Notes under the pieces: model-generated
Databases searched by the model: none
The model's input: the letters and a program-made list of their open reading frames with translations, nothing else
Told to the model about the DNA's origin: nothing
Translations under genes and position numbers: made by a program
Shown: piece after piece, positions 20,766 through 30,198 of the stretch
How positions within the stretch are numbered: position 1 is the first letter of the stretch
Layout: the number at the start of each line of letters is the position of its first letter
Assembly: GCF_963082655.1 (NCBI RefSeq)
Contig: NC_081553.1
Span: 35,173,232 to 35,237,231 of the forward strand
Source of the DNA: Stomoxys calcitrans
Taxonomy: Eukaryota; Arthropoda; Insecta; Diptera; Muscidae
Direction of reading: 5' to 3'
Length of the DNA stretch: 64,000 nucleotides

Positions 20766-23700
20766 TTAGCAAGGAGGAAGAAGCACAAGCTTAACTATAG
20801 GACGTGTGACAACGCCCCTACTTGTGTTAATATCGGCCACACGAACGAGTTTATCTTTGCCATAATGTAATTTGATGACCCTACCTAGTCTCCATTCAGT
20901 GGGTGGCAAACATTCATCCTTTATCACCACCATGGCTCCGATTTCGATGTTTTTCTGTGGCCTTTGCCACTTCACCCTCTTGTGGAGTTCCTTTAAGTAT
21001 TCGTGCTTCCAACGAATACTAAACTGTTGCGAAAGTGCTTTGACCCTTCGCCAACGATTCAAAATTGAGAGATTCGACTCGATCTCTGCCGGTTCCGCAA
21101 TAGAAAGGATTGGTCCACCTACTAAAAAATGGCCAGGAGTGAGAGCTATAAGATCATCTTGATTTTCCGACATGGGCGAGATTGGCCTGGAATTTAGGCA
21201 AGCCTCAATCCTGGAGAGAATAGTGGAGAACTCCTCAAACGTGAATCTATGGTTGCCAGCTATTTTTAGGAAATGAGCTTTAAAGCTTTTCACGCCAGCT
21301 TCCCATAGACCCCCCATATGAGGAGCTCCTGGCGGAATGAAATGCCATTTAATATTCTGGAACGAAAACTGAGACAGAATGTGGTCTCGCGAGGTCTTCA
21401 GAAAATCCATGGCTAGTTCCCGAGAAGCACCTACAAATGTTTTTCCATTGTCCGAATACATATTAATGGGACATCCCCTTCGCGAGATAAACCGATGAAA
21501 GGCGGCGAGGAACGCTGGAGTGGAAAGCGAACTTGTAACCTCCAAATGAATTGCCCGAGTGCAAAAACATATGAAAATACAAACGTATCCTTTTGTAAAG
21601 GCACAATTCCTGGCCGTATATGTTTTTAATTCAAATGGTCCCGCAAAATCGAGACCCGTATTCGTGAAAGCTTTTGAAAAGCTGGACCTAACTGGAGGTA
21701 GGGTGCCCATTAGTTGCTTTTGTAATTTGTGTTTGGATATAACACAGATTTTACATTGATGGATTACGTTCTTTATGAGATTTTTCGCCTTGGGTATCCA
21801 AAATTGCATTCGTAGTAGGCGTAACATTAAACTATTGCCACCATGCAGCGAAATTTGATGAATAAAACGAATAAGAAGCCGAGAGAAATGACAATCATAC
21901 GGAAGAATGATCGGATACCGTTCGTCATAAGTAAGGCCATTGGAATTGGAAATACGACCGCATACCCTTAGTACTCCATTAGCATCCAAGAATGGATTTA
22001 GATTCGAAATTGAACTTGAAGATGGGATCATCACCTTAGTGGACAGATTTCGATATTCATTGGGATAAGCCGATTTCTGGGTGACTACGACAAGCTGATT
22101 ACGTGTATATGTCATCTCCGCCGATGTAAGTCGTTGTGAATTAAACGCTACGTTCGGGAGGCGTCGAGTTCTGATCACAAAGCGATAAACATATGTCATT
22201 ACCCTTAGAGCACTTCCTAATGAGGAAAACCGATCTAATAAATCCGAAAATTTTTCAAAGTAGGAGAAATTGCATGAAATGGTTTTAGCCTCTAACAGAT
22301 TCTCCTCGACTCCGACTGGAGCCGTAATTGGCCAAATACTGGCGGGATTCTGAAGCCAGGAAGGACCTAACCACCACAAACCATTACCAACAAGATCTTT
22401 AGGATATTGGCCACGCGATGCAATATCCGCTGGATTAGATTTCGAATCTACGTGGGACCAGTTTTCAACTGGTACGATCTCGGAAATTCTTGACACTCTG
22501 TTTGCAACGAATGTCTTCCAATGGAAAGCAGGTTTTCTTAACCATGCAAGCACTATCATGGAGTCAGTCCAACAGAATATTTTAAAGTCGTCAATAGGGA
22601 GCTCACGGATCAAAGACTCGAGAGTCTCGGCAAGAAGCACAGCACCGCACAGTTCTAATCTCGGAATGGAGAGCGTCTTAATTGGAGCAACTCTTGACTT
22701 TGCAGTCAAAAGCTTCGTTCTTACAGTACCGTCTGGAGTCTCCACTCGGATATAAATAACAGCAGCGTAAGCCTGCTCAGATGCGTCACAGAATCCGTGC
22801 AAATGCACGTTGCAACCAGGAAAATAATGAAGCCATCGATGGACTTCAATATCCTTAATGAATTCATAGTTATCAACAAAATCGAGCCATGTTCGCTCGA
22901 GGTGTACAGGCAGTCGATCATCCCAACCAATTCTCGAAATCCATATATTGCGCATTAATAACTTCGCGAGCATTATGAACGGACATAACCAACCCGCTGG
23001 GTCAAATAGTCTGGATATCTCGGAAAGGACCTGCCGTTTGGAAGGATGTGGAAGAAGTGGCAGCTTGGGCAGTTCAAAATAGAACACGTCCTTCTTGGCG
23101 TTCCATCTGACCCCCAGCGTCTTCGTAGAGCTATGGTCGTCAAAGTTAAGAAATTCACCGTCAAGAAGGTGCTCTTTCGGAAGGGTCTCAATGAAATCCT
23201 TGGAATTAGAAGTCCATTTGCGTAAAATAAAACCCGCCGACTCTAGAGCCCTAATCAGTTGAGCCTTAGCCCTCACTGCTGATTCAACATCGTAACTCCC
23301 TCCCAAGACGTCGTCGACGTACATCTGGGAATTAAGAATTCGACTGGCTATGGGATAAATGGCTTTCACGTCCTCAGCCAACTGCTGAAGGGTGCGGATT
23401 GCCAGATAGGGAGCACAATTTAAGCCGAATGTCACGGTCTTAAGCTCGTACTCATGAATATCATCCTGCGGAGACTTTCGATGCAATACCCTTTGGAACG
23501 GTGTATGCTTTTCATCGACAAGGATCTGTCGATACATTTTCTCGATGTCACTATTGAATACCACACGATAAAAACGCCATTGGAGAAGGAGGAGAGTCAA
23601 ATCACTCTGTAAAGGTGGGCCACAGTAAAGGACGTCGTTCAGACTAACCCCGTTGGAAGTTGGGTTCGAAGCGTTAAAGACCACACGGACCTTGGTCGTA

Positions 23701-26012
23701 ACGCTATGAGGTCGAACCACAGCGTGGTGTGGCAAATAGTAGTGACAGGAAAATTTCTCGAAATTCGAAGAGGTAATAGGACGCATATGATTTAAGTGGA
23801 GATATTCCAAAAGAACACTATCATATTGCTCCTTAAAGCTTGGAGTCCTCATGAGACGGGATTCATTTCGTATGAACTGGGCTGTTGCAATACTCTTGGA
23901 CTGACCCAGCTGAACTGTGGTAGGAAATTCAGCTTTAAAGGGAAGAGTAACTATATACCGACCGTTTGGATCTCGCCTTGTGGTCAATTTATAATTCTCT
24001 TCGCAAAATCTATCGCCGTCGGACATTGACTTCCGTCGAGGAAGATCTTCCATCTCCCAAAATTTGGTGATTCGACTCTCCAATGACATCTCGTCGGAAT
24101 AGGAAACGCCAGTACGAAATGATGATAACGACTGCGGCTGGACAGGGCCCGTTAGGATCCACCCGAAAATGGTCTCCTGGGCCATGAGTGAATGACACAC
24201 ATTCGTCCGAATGCCCCCCAACATAACCAGTGGAAGCAAGTCCGATCCGATTAAAAGCTCTACATAATTCGTTCGATAGAACTCAGGATCTGCTAAACAA
24301 ATGTCAGGGAGATTTCGAAACATGTCACGGGACGCCGTAAAGGTGGGCAGGCATGAAGTCAAAGTGGGAAGAACTATCGCCGTCATTCTCAAGGAAACCT
24401 GATCATCAATGGGAGATGAAATGACAAACGAACATATCTTCTGAGATTTGGCCGATACTGCCCCGTTTAACCCAGAAATCTGTGCAGAAGTGGGACTACA
24501 TGGCAACTTAAGGAGATTGAACAAATGTTCGGAAATAAATGAAGCTTCCGACCCGGAATCGAAAAGCGCCCGTGCCCTAAAATGCTCTCCGTGGTGAACA
24601 ATGTCCACCATGGCAGTTCCAAGCAGAACCATCTTGGAAGTAGTTGCCGTACAAGAGTGAATTGTATCGGGAGGTACCTGTACGGATGTCGGTTGTGAAA
24701 CCTCAGCACCATCCGTGCTAACCGACTGGGTGCTTGAAGATCCAGACTGAGCCCCCGAATCCCCAGTTGGAGGAGGGTTGGCCTCATTCCGATGGAGCAA
24801 TGTGTTGTGCCTTTTCTGGCACTTTAAACAATTGAATGCACTCTTGCAAGCCTTCACATTATGACCCTTTCCAAAACAGTTAAGGCATAAATTGTACTTC
24901 CTGATGTGTGAAACCTTGTCCTGGTAACCTAAATTTAAAAATTTTGGACATAATCGAATTGTGTGGACCTGTTCCGGGCATAGTTTACAGTGTGGAGAAG
25001 CCAAACTATTTTGGTAGGAATTGACACGCCTAAGATTCGGTAGTTTCGGTACCGCCTTGGACTTCTCAGACGTCTGAGAATGGCCGGAATTCAAACCTGA
25101 AGGCTGGTTGAAATCGCCCACAGTTTCAAGAGTCTGGAAGCGATTAGTGAGGAAGGCATCCATTTCCTTCCATGTTGGACTCTCAGTCTTATTGGTAAGC
25201 GATTGTTCCCAAATGGACAACGTGGTCTCCGATAATCGGGTGCAGCACAAATAAACGAAAATTGGGTCCCAGCTTGAAATCTCAACTTTATAAAGACTGA
25301 GGGCCGAAATAGCGCCATTAATGGTGCTTTGAATGTCCTTTATCGAAGACCCCGATTCATCATTGCTCTTTGGAATATTAAAAAGAGATCTGAGCTGACT
25401 GTTTATCAAGAGCCTTTTATTTTCAAATCGATGTTGAAGTGCCTTCCAAGCAACTTCAAAACCCTCATTCGTAAGAGGAGCCTTCCTTACTACCTCCTTG
25501 GCCTCTCCCCGTGTCTTAGAATTTAAGTGAAAAAGTTTCTCAACTGGGGACAATCGGGGGTTATTGATATAGATGGCTGTGAATAGATCACGAAATGTTG
25601 GCCAAGATAAATAGTCTCCACCGAATGGATCCGTGTCACAAGGAGGAAGATGGACACTTGGCATGTATGATGCCCCAGGGGAAACATGACTCGAACTCGG
25701 GGCAGGAGGAGCTCTTTTAGACTCGATATATTCGCTTATCCTTGCTATGCTGTTGACGTAGGTCTGATATGTGGACTGATATCTAGACTTTAATGTCTCA
25801 ACATCAAGCCTAGTGTTATCGTCCGGAGAGTCCAGTAATTCCTTAAGACTGGCTTCATAACAAGGTTTAACGCGACTCCAAATCGCTCTAAGTTCCTCCT
25901 TATGAACCTCAAGTGAGTGTACGGAGGAGTTCGCTAGGGATTCTCCGCATATCTCCGCATTGAATTCAATGAGAGCGTCGGATATTTGAATAAAGCTGGA
26001 AAGTGCGGTCAT
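20766..26012 (-). CDS. BEL/Pao gag-pol polyprotein
   Basis: 1748 codons from ATG at 26012 to TAA at 20766-20768, intact and of usual BEL/Pao length. Order: gag with a DUF1759-like domain (about aa 120-290, FGGDYLSWPTFRDLF); CCHC knuckle cluster (about 340-410); DUF1758-like aspartic protease with LFDSGSEASF (Asp near 485); reverse transcriptase (about 770-960) with SDIEKMYRQI and the YVDD box near 898; RNase H (about 1070-1200) with HGFCDASEQ, LELCGA, WTDS and NPADIASRG; integrase with an HHCC zinc-binding region (about 1385-1430, HQISLHGG, CKIC) and a DDE core (GLDFAGPF near 1455, YSDNGKTF, GGLWEAGVKSF near 1570); C-terminal DUF5641-like domain (WRLGRVIKLH). All catalytic residues that I can check are present. 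It makes the capsid, the copying enzymes and the integrase of the element, acting in cytoplasmic particles and then the nucleus. No frameshift is needed between gag and pol. Confidence 0.97.
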   Translation of the reverse strand: MTALSSFIQISDALIEFNAEICGESLANSSVHSLEVHKEELRAIWSRVKPCYEASLKELLDSPDDNTRLDVETLKSRYQSTYQTYVNSIARISEYIESKRAPPAPSSSHVSPGASYMPSVHLPPCDTDPFGGDYLSWPTFRDLFTAIYINNPRLSPVEKLFHLNSKTRGEAKEVVRKAPLTNEGFEVAWKALQHRFENKRLLINSQLRSLFNIPKSNDESGSSIKDIQSTINGAISALSLYKVEISSWDPIFVYLCCTRLSETTLSIWEQSLTNKTESPTWKEMDAFLTNRFQTLETVGDFNQPSGLNSGHSQTSEKSKAVPKLPNLRRVNSYQNSLASPHCKLCPEQVHTIRLCPKFLNLGYQDKVSHIRKYNLCLNCFGKGHNVKACKSAFNCLKCQKRHNTLLHRNEANPPPTGDSGAQSGSSSTQSVSTDGAEVSQPTSVQVPPDTIHSCTATTSKMVLLGTAMVDIVHHGEHFRARALFDSGSEASFISEHLFNLLKLPCSPTSAQISGLNGAVSAKSQKICSFVISSPIDDQVSLRMTAIVLPTLTSCLPTFTASRDMFRNLPDICLADPEFYRTNYVELLIGSDLLPLVMLGGIRTNVCHSLMAQETIFGWILTGPVQPQSLSSFRTGVSYSDEMSLESRITKFWEMEDLPRRKSMSDGDRFCEENYKLTTRRDPNGRYIVTLPFKAEFPTTVQLGQSKSIATAQFIRNESRLMRTPSFKEQYDSVLLEYLHLNHMRPITSSNFEKFSCHYYLPHHAVVRPHSVTTKVRVVFNASNPTSNGVSLNDVLYCGPPLQSDLTLLLLQWRFYRVVFNSDIEKMYRQILVDEKHTPFQRVLHRKSPQDDIHEYELKTVTFGLNCAPYLAIRTLQQLAEDVKAIYPIASRILNSQMYVDDVLGGSYDVESAVRAKAQLIRALESAGFILRKWTSNSKDFIETLPKEHLLDGEFLNFDDHSSTKTLGVRWNAKKDVFYFELPKLPLLPHPSKRQVLSEISRLFDPAGWLCPFIMLAKLLMRNIWISRIGWDDRLPVHLERTWLDFVDNYEFIKDIEVHRWLHYFPGCNVHLHGFCDASEQAYAAVIYIRVETPDGTVRTKLLTAKSRVAPIKTLSIPRLELCGAVLLAETLESLIRELPIDDFKIFCWTDSMIVLAWLRKPAFHWKTFVANRVSRISEIVPVENWSHVDSKSNPADIASRGQYPKDLVGNGLWWLGPSWLQNPASIWPITAPVGVEENLLEAKTISCNFSYFEKFSDLLDRFSSLGSALRVMTYVYRFVIRTRRLPNVAFNSQRLTSAEMTYTRNQLVVVTQKSAYPNEYRNLSTKVMIPSSSSISNLNPFLDANGVLRVCGRISNSNGLTYDERYPIILPYDCHFSRLLIRFIHQISLHGGNSLMLRLLRMQFWIPKAKNLIKNVIHQCKICVISKHKLQKQLMGTLPPVRSSFSKAFTNTGLDFAGPFELKTYTARNCAFTKGYVCIFICFCTRAIHLEVTSSLSTPAFLAAFHRFISRRGCPINMYSDNGKTFVGASRELAMDFLKTSRDHILSQFSFQNIKWHFIPPGAPHMGGLWEAGVKSFKAHFLKIAGNHRFTFEEFSTILSRIEACLNSRPISPMSENQDDLIALTPGHFLVGGPILSIAEPAEIESNLSILNRWRRVKALSQQFSIRWKHEYLKELHKRVKWQRPQKNIEIGAMVVIKDECLPPTEWRLGRVIKLHYGKDKLVRVADINTSRGVVTRPIVKLVLLPPC

Positions 26013-27851
26013 ATTGAAGATCTTAAAAGGAAATCAAGAAACAAGAAAAATCCAATCTGGGTTGGGAAACGAATAGTCTGTGACAGCTAACCAAATAAGC
26101 ACATAGGGTGGACAGATCAAGTGAGGAATGGCAATCTAACTAAAAGAATTGATTTTGTAGCAGATGTACTAGACCAGGGACACCATCAAATATCCCCAGG
26201 CACAAATAATAGTTCCGCGTATCTGTACTATATGCCTAGAAAATTTTGTGCCTCTTCTTCCTTAAAAAATTACACTTGGATTCAAATTTATTCTTATGGC
26301 AGTAGATGGCCTCGATTGCCTCTGAAAGTGCTGGAAGGAATTTGATCTATCGACAAACAAGTGCACTTTAATTTGAATTACTTGGAATAACTCTTCGCCT
26401 TGCCCTTCTATACAATACATTGGTCTTAACAAATATCTATATAACGAATAGGTATTCTGGTATTTGCATAAACGTAATATAAGAACAGCATAGAATAAAA
26501 AATTATAGACTAAATATCCATTTACCAAGCTTATTCAAGGTTCCTGATTGCCTATGGCCGATTCTTCCGATGGAGGTGTTGGCGTTTTTCCTTGCCCAAC
26601 GCTACCCTTGTCCCGGCTGGAGCAGCCTTAATCCATCAATGTATGTCCGCCCGTTTCTTATGGCTCGGTTGTGACATCAAAAATCAATTTCTTCCTTTTC
26701 AAAACTTATATTGTTTCACCTCTGGTAATTCTTATAATGTTCTTCAAAAACTCTTCCCTTTCTATATTATTTAACTTTTGATAATTCTTATAATGGTTTT
26801 TCAAAACCACGTCTTTTCAAAAATGTTTCTTCATCAGAATTCTATTAAACTTTCTTCGATTCTCACTTCTTCTGCTTGGTGACCACCCGTCGTACTTTTT
26901 TGCTTATTTCTTTCACTGAATGCGAAAACCTCGTGTTAGAGGGATTTTTTCTAAACAGATGAGTGCGAGGAGAAACGCGGGGAAAGAATCAAAAAATTCT
27001 TCTCCTTTTAACTTGATGTCTGTACTGCGGACTGCTAAGGAAACAACAACGCTCGACTTACCCTTCTTCCCAACACAAGATTAGAACAACAAGATGAAAG
27101 AGTAGACAAAAACGCACGGAGCTTAAAAGGCATAAATAGTTGTTGTGAATTGTTTCTCTAGAGTGTAACAGTCCAACAGTGAAGTGGGGAAATGGTAATG
27201 GTGGGGATAGGGTTAAATCTGATCACACTGAGAAATTGTTTTAGCAAGAGAAGAGAATAGAGTGTTGCTGATAAAAAAGGGATATTATAAGAGAGTTTGG
27301 TTGGGAAATTAAATAAAGGTGAGCGGAATTATAACCAACAAGGGCAGAATACTCTTATAATATTTTAGAGGGGGAATATTAAACCCATGTGGATTAAGTC
27401 ATGCGAATGGAAATTATCGTAATAGTTGACTAATGGGATATTTCTCCTCTTCTTTCAACTTTTTCGTTTTTCTATAACTCTTTCAATTGCCCTAAGGCTG
27501 CAAGTGAACTCGTTTTTACAAAACTGAGAAAAATAACCACGAAATGAGGAGAAGTGGGATAATTAACCAGAAAGGTAAAAATGTATTCCGTATAAAGTGT
27601 TTTATGGAAGTATAAACTCGTCGTTGGCCTTTAAAAACAACTTAACTACAATTTGAGTGAAATCAAATTTACGATTGTTGTTTTGTTGAATTTTTAAACT
27701 TTTTCTTTAGTTTTATATAATGTATTTCAAACGCATTTACTTTGAACTTTGAACACACAATTTATATATGCAACGCACCTGTTTGATTTTTCTATTGATG
27801 GGGATGTCTTCTTTGGTGGAAATAAATCTTGGATCTCCTTATGCCTGCGGT
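26013..27851 (-). other. BEL 5' leader (untranslated)
   Basis: Between the primer binding site and the polyprotein ATG. Upstream ATGs are present, so direct scanning would be inefficient. It contains a strong donor (GT at 27061-27060, GGGTAAGTCGAG). Just before the polyprotein ATG it has a pyrimidine-rich tract ending in TTTTAAG at about 26024, which could serve as an acceptor. Short ORFs here have no recognisable domain. Packaging and dimer signals are expected in this region but cannot be located by eye. Confidence 0.6.
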
Positions 27852-27869
27852 ATCCGGCTCGAAGGACCA
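27852..27869 (-). other. BEL primer binding site, tRNA-Tyr type
   Basis: On the element strand TGGTCCTTCGAGCCGGAT lies one base inside the 5' LTR. It is complementary to a tRNA 3' end ATCCGGCTCGAAGGACCA. From memory, fly tRNA-Tyr has the 5' acceptor strand CCTTCGA, which pairs with TCGAAGG, so tRNA-Tyr is the likely primer (18 of 18). Confidence 0.8.
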
Positions 27870-27870
27870 A

Positions 27871-28357
27871 TGTGCAGCTCGGGAATTGCTTCCTGGGAGT
27901 GGTGGACTGTAGCTTTGGAAATGGTTAGGACTTTGGGTGATGTAACCGCTTGTCTATAAGGAGAACAACCTGGATAATTGAGGCTCGGAATTTAACCACA
28001 ATTTCGTAACATGAAAAGAAATGAACGGCAGAAGAAACCAAGGGAGTTAGCCACAAATATGTAGGAATATTTTGAACTGATGGAAATAGTGCCAATCCTT
28101 GTTCTGCTTACCGTTGTTGTTTTAGAGGAATTGTGTAGTAAATAACAACGCAAGTAATTCACTTCAGAGTTCAGATGTTTATTCGTTTGTAGTTGAAGTC
28201 GAACAGAGCAAGTCAGTGGACTTGTCGCATTACTTAGGGCTAACCATTTTGTATTTTCATTGGAAAAAGATATTCAACATAGTGTAGCAGATACAATATT
28301 TGAGATACAGAGGGCATCTTAAGTATTATTGGATATTAGGTCGGTTCGACCTTAACA
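27871..28357 (-). repeat. BEL 5' LTR
   Basis: 487 bp, same ends and, by eye, the same sequence as the LTR at 19205-19691. It should hold the promoter of the element, transcribing towards lower coordinates. No obvious TATA box was picked out. Confidence 0.95.
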
Positions 28358-28675
28358 CAGACAATTTTCAGAAAAAAATATGTCACCGACAATTTTTTCA
28401 GAAAAAATATGTAACCGACAAATTTTTCAGAAAAAATATGTCACAGACAATTTTTTCAGAAAAAATATGTCACAGACAATTTTTTCAGAAAAAATATGTC
28501 ACAGACAATTTTTTCAGAAAAAATATGTCACAGACAATTTTTTCAGAAAAAATATGTCACAGACAATTTTTTCAGAAAAAATATGTCACACACAATTTTT
28601 TCAGAAAAAATATGTCACAGACAATGTTTTGCAGAAAAAATATGTCACAGACAATTTTTTCAGAAAATTTTTTTT
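28358..28675. repeat. 29-bp satellite array, right part
   Basis: About 11 further copies of the 29-bp unit, starting with the second CAGAC target copy. The first units carry the variants ATTTTCAG-AAAAAAATATG, CACCGAC and AACCGAC, the same order seen at about 18535-18600 left of the BEL element. That supports one original array. It decays into a T/A-rich run near 28670-28693. Confidence 0.93.
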
Positions 28676-28741
28676 TCCAAAAAAAAAAAAAATAAATGAC
28701 ACTGCCGTTTATTTATAAAAAATGAATAACGCAGTCAATTT

Positions 28742-30198
28742 TTATACCCACCTCCGAAGGATGGGGGTATATTCATTTTGTCATTCCGTTTGCAACACAT
28801 CGAAATATCCATTTCCGACCCTATAAAGTATATATATTCTTGATCAGCGTAAAAATCTAAGACGATCTAGACATGTTCGTCCGTCTGTCCGTCTGTCTGT
28901 TGAAATCACGCTACAGTCTTTAAAAATAAAGATATTGAGCTGAAATTTTGCACAGATTCTTTTTTTGTCCATAAGCAGATTAAGTTCGAAGATGGGCTAT
29001 ATCGGACTATATCTTGATATAGCCCCCATTTAGACCGATCCGCCGATTTAGGGTCTTAGGCCCATAAAAGCCACATTTAATATCCGATTTTGTTGAAATT
29101 TGGGACAGTGAGTTGTGTTAGGCTCTTCGACATCCTTTGTCAATTTGGCTCAGATCGGCCCAGATTTGGATATAGCTGCCACATAGACCGATCCTCCGAT
29201 TTAGGGTCTAAGGCCCATAAAAGCCACATTTATTATCTGATTTTGACGAAATTCGGGGCATTGAATTGTGTAAGGCCCATCGATATCCTTCGTTAATTTG
29301 GCTCAGATCGGTCCAGATTTGGATATAGCTGCCATATAGATCGATCCTCCGATTTATGGTGTAAGACCCATAATAGCCACATTCATTAACCGATTTTGCT
29401 GAAATTTGGGACAGTGAGATGTGTTAGGCCCTTTGACATATTCAATTTGGTCCAGATCGGTTCAAATTTGGATATAGCTGCCATATAGACCGATTTCTTG
29501 ATTTATGGTTTTGGGCCCATAAAATGCTCATTTATTGCCCGATGTCCCCGAAATTTGGAACAGTGAGTTAAGTTAAGCCCCTTGACATACTTCTGCAATA
29601 TCGCACAGATCGGTCCAGATTTGGATATAGCTGCCATATAGACCGATATATAGGTTTTAGGTTTTGGGGCCATAAAAGACGCATTTATTGTACGATGTCG
29701 CTGAAATTTGAGACAGTGAGTTTGGTTAGGCTCTTCGACGTCCATCTTCAATTTTGCCCAGATCGGTCCAGATTTGAATATAGCTGCCATATAGACCAAT
29801 CTGTGGATTTAAGGTTTAGGGCCCATAAAAGAGGCATTTATTGTCCGATTTCGCCGAAATTTGGGACAGTGCTTAGTGTTAGGCTCTTCGACATGTTTAT
29901 GCAACTTGGCCCAAATCGGTCCAGATTTGGATATAGCTGCCATGTAGACCGATATCTCGATTTAAAGTCTTGGCCCCATAAAAGGCGCATTTATAATCCG
30001 ATTTCACTGAAATTTGACACAGTGACTTATGTTCGGCTTTTCGACATCCGTGTCGTATATAGTTCAGATCGGTATGAGCTATATTCGGTATAAGGTATGA
30101 AATTTTCACCGAATTTTGATGAAAGGTGGTTTACATATATACCCGAGGTGGTGGGTATCCAAAGTTCGGCCCGGCCGAACTTAACGCCTTTTTACTTG
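28742..30198 (+). mobile_element. DINE-1/HINE-like element, subfamily B, complete
   Basis: This is the cleanest full copy. The terminus is TTATACCCACC with a small palindrome (CCTCCGAAGGATGGGGG), then TATAAAGTATATATATTC and TTGATCAGCG, a short GTCY tract (about 28878-28900), the ATCACGCTACAGTCTTTAAA block and TTAAGTTCGAAGATGGGC. About seven 153-bp repeats follow, and the tail is CCGAGGTGGTGGGTATCC, AGTTCGGCCCGGCCGAACTT (a near-perfect hairpin) and CGCCTTTTTACTTG. T tracts lie on both sides with no duplication. The head-GTCY-central repeat-hairpin order matches Drosophila DINE-1. Confidence 0.88.

Larger units (their letters stand above)
19205..28357 (-). mobile_element. Complete BEL/Pao LTR retrotransposon (9153 bp)
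   Basis: On the minus strand the order is 5' LTR (28357-27871), primer binding site, leader of about 1.86 kb, gag-pol ORF (26012-20766), a further ORF (20712-19873) and 3' LTR (19691-19205). LTRs begin TGTTAAGG and end GCTGCACA (TG...CA). The 5-bp duplication CAGAC flanks the element. Equal LTR length with no difference that I can find and an intact 1748-codon polyprotein point to a recent insertion, probably still competent. The polypurine tract before the 3' LTR is weak (CGGGCCGG followed by TAA). The target is the 29-bp satellite. Confidence 0.96.

Noticed and set aside
20713..20772. Upstream extension of the BEL third ORF to overlap the pol stop
   Set aside because: The extension would begin at TTG; the first ATG is at 20712, directly after a splice-acceptor-like CAG.
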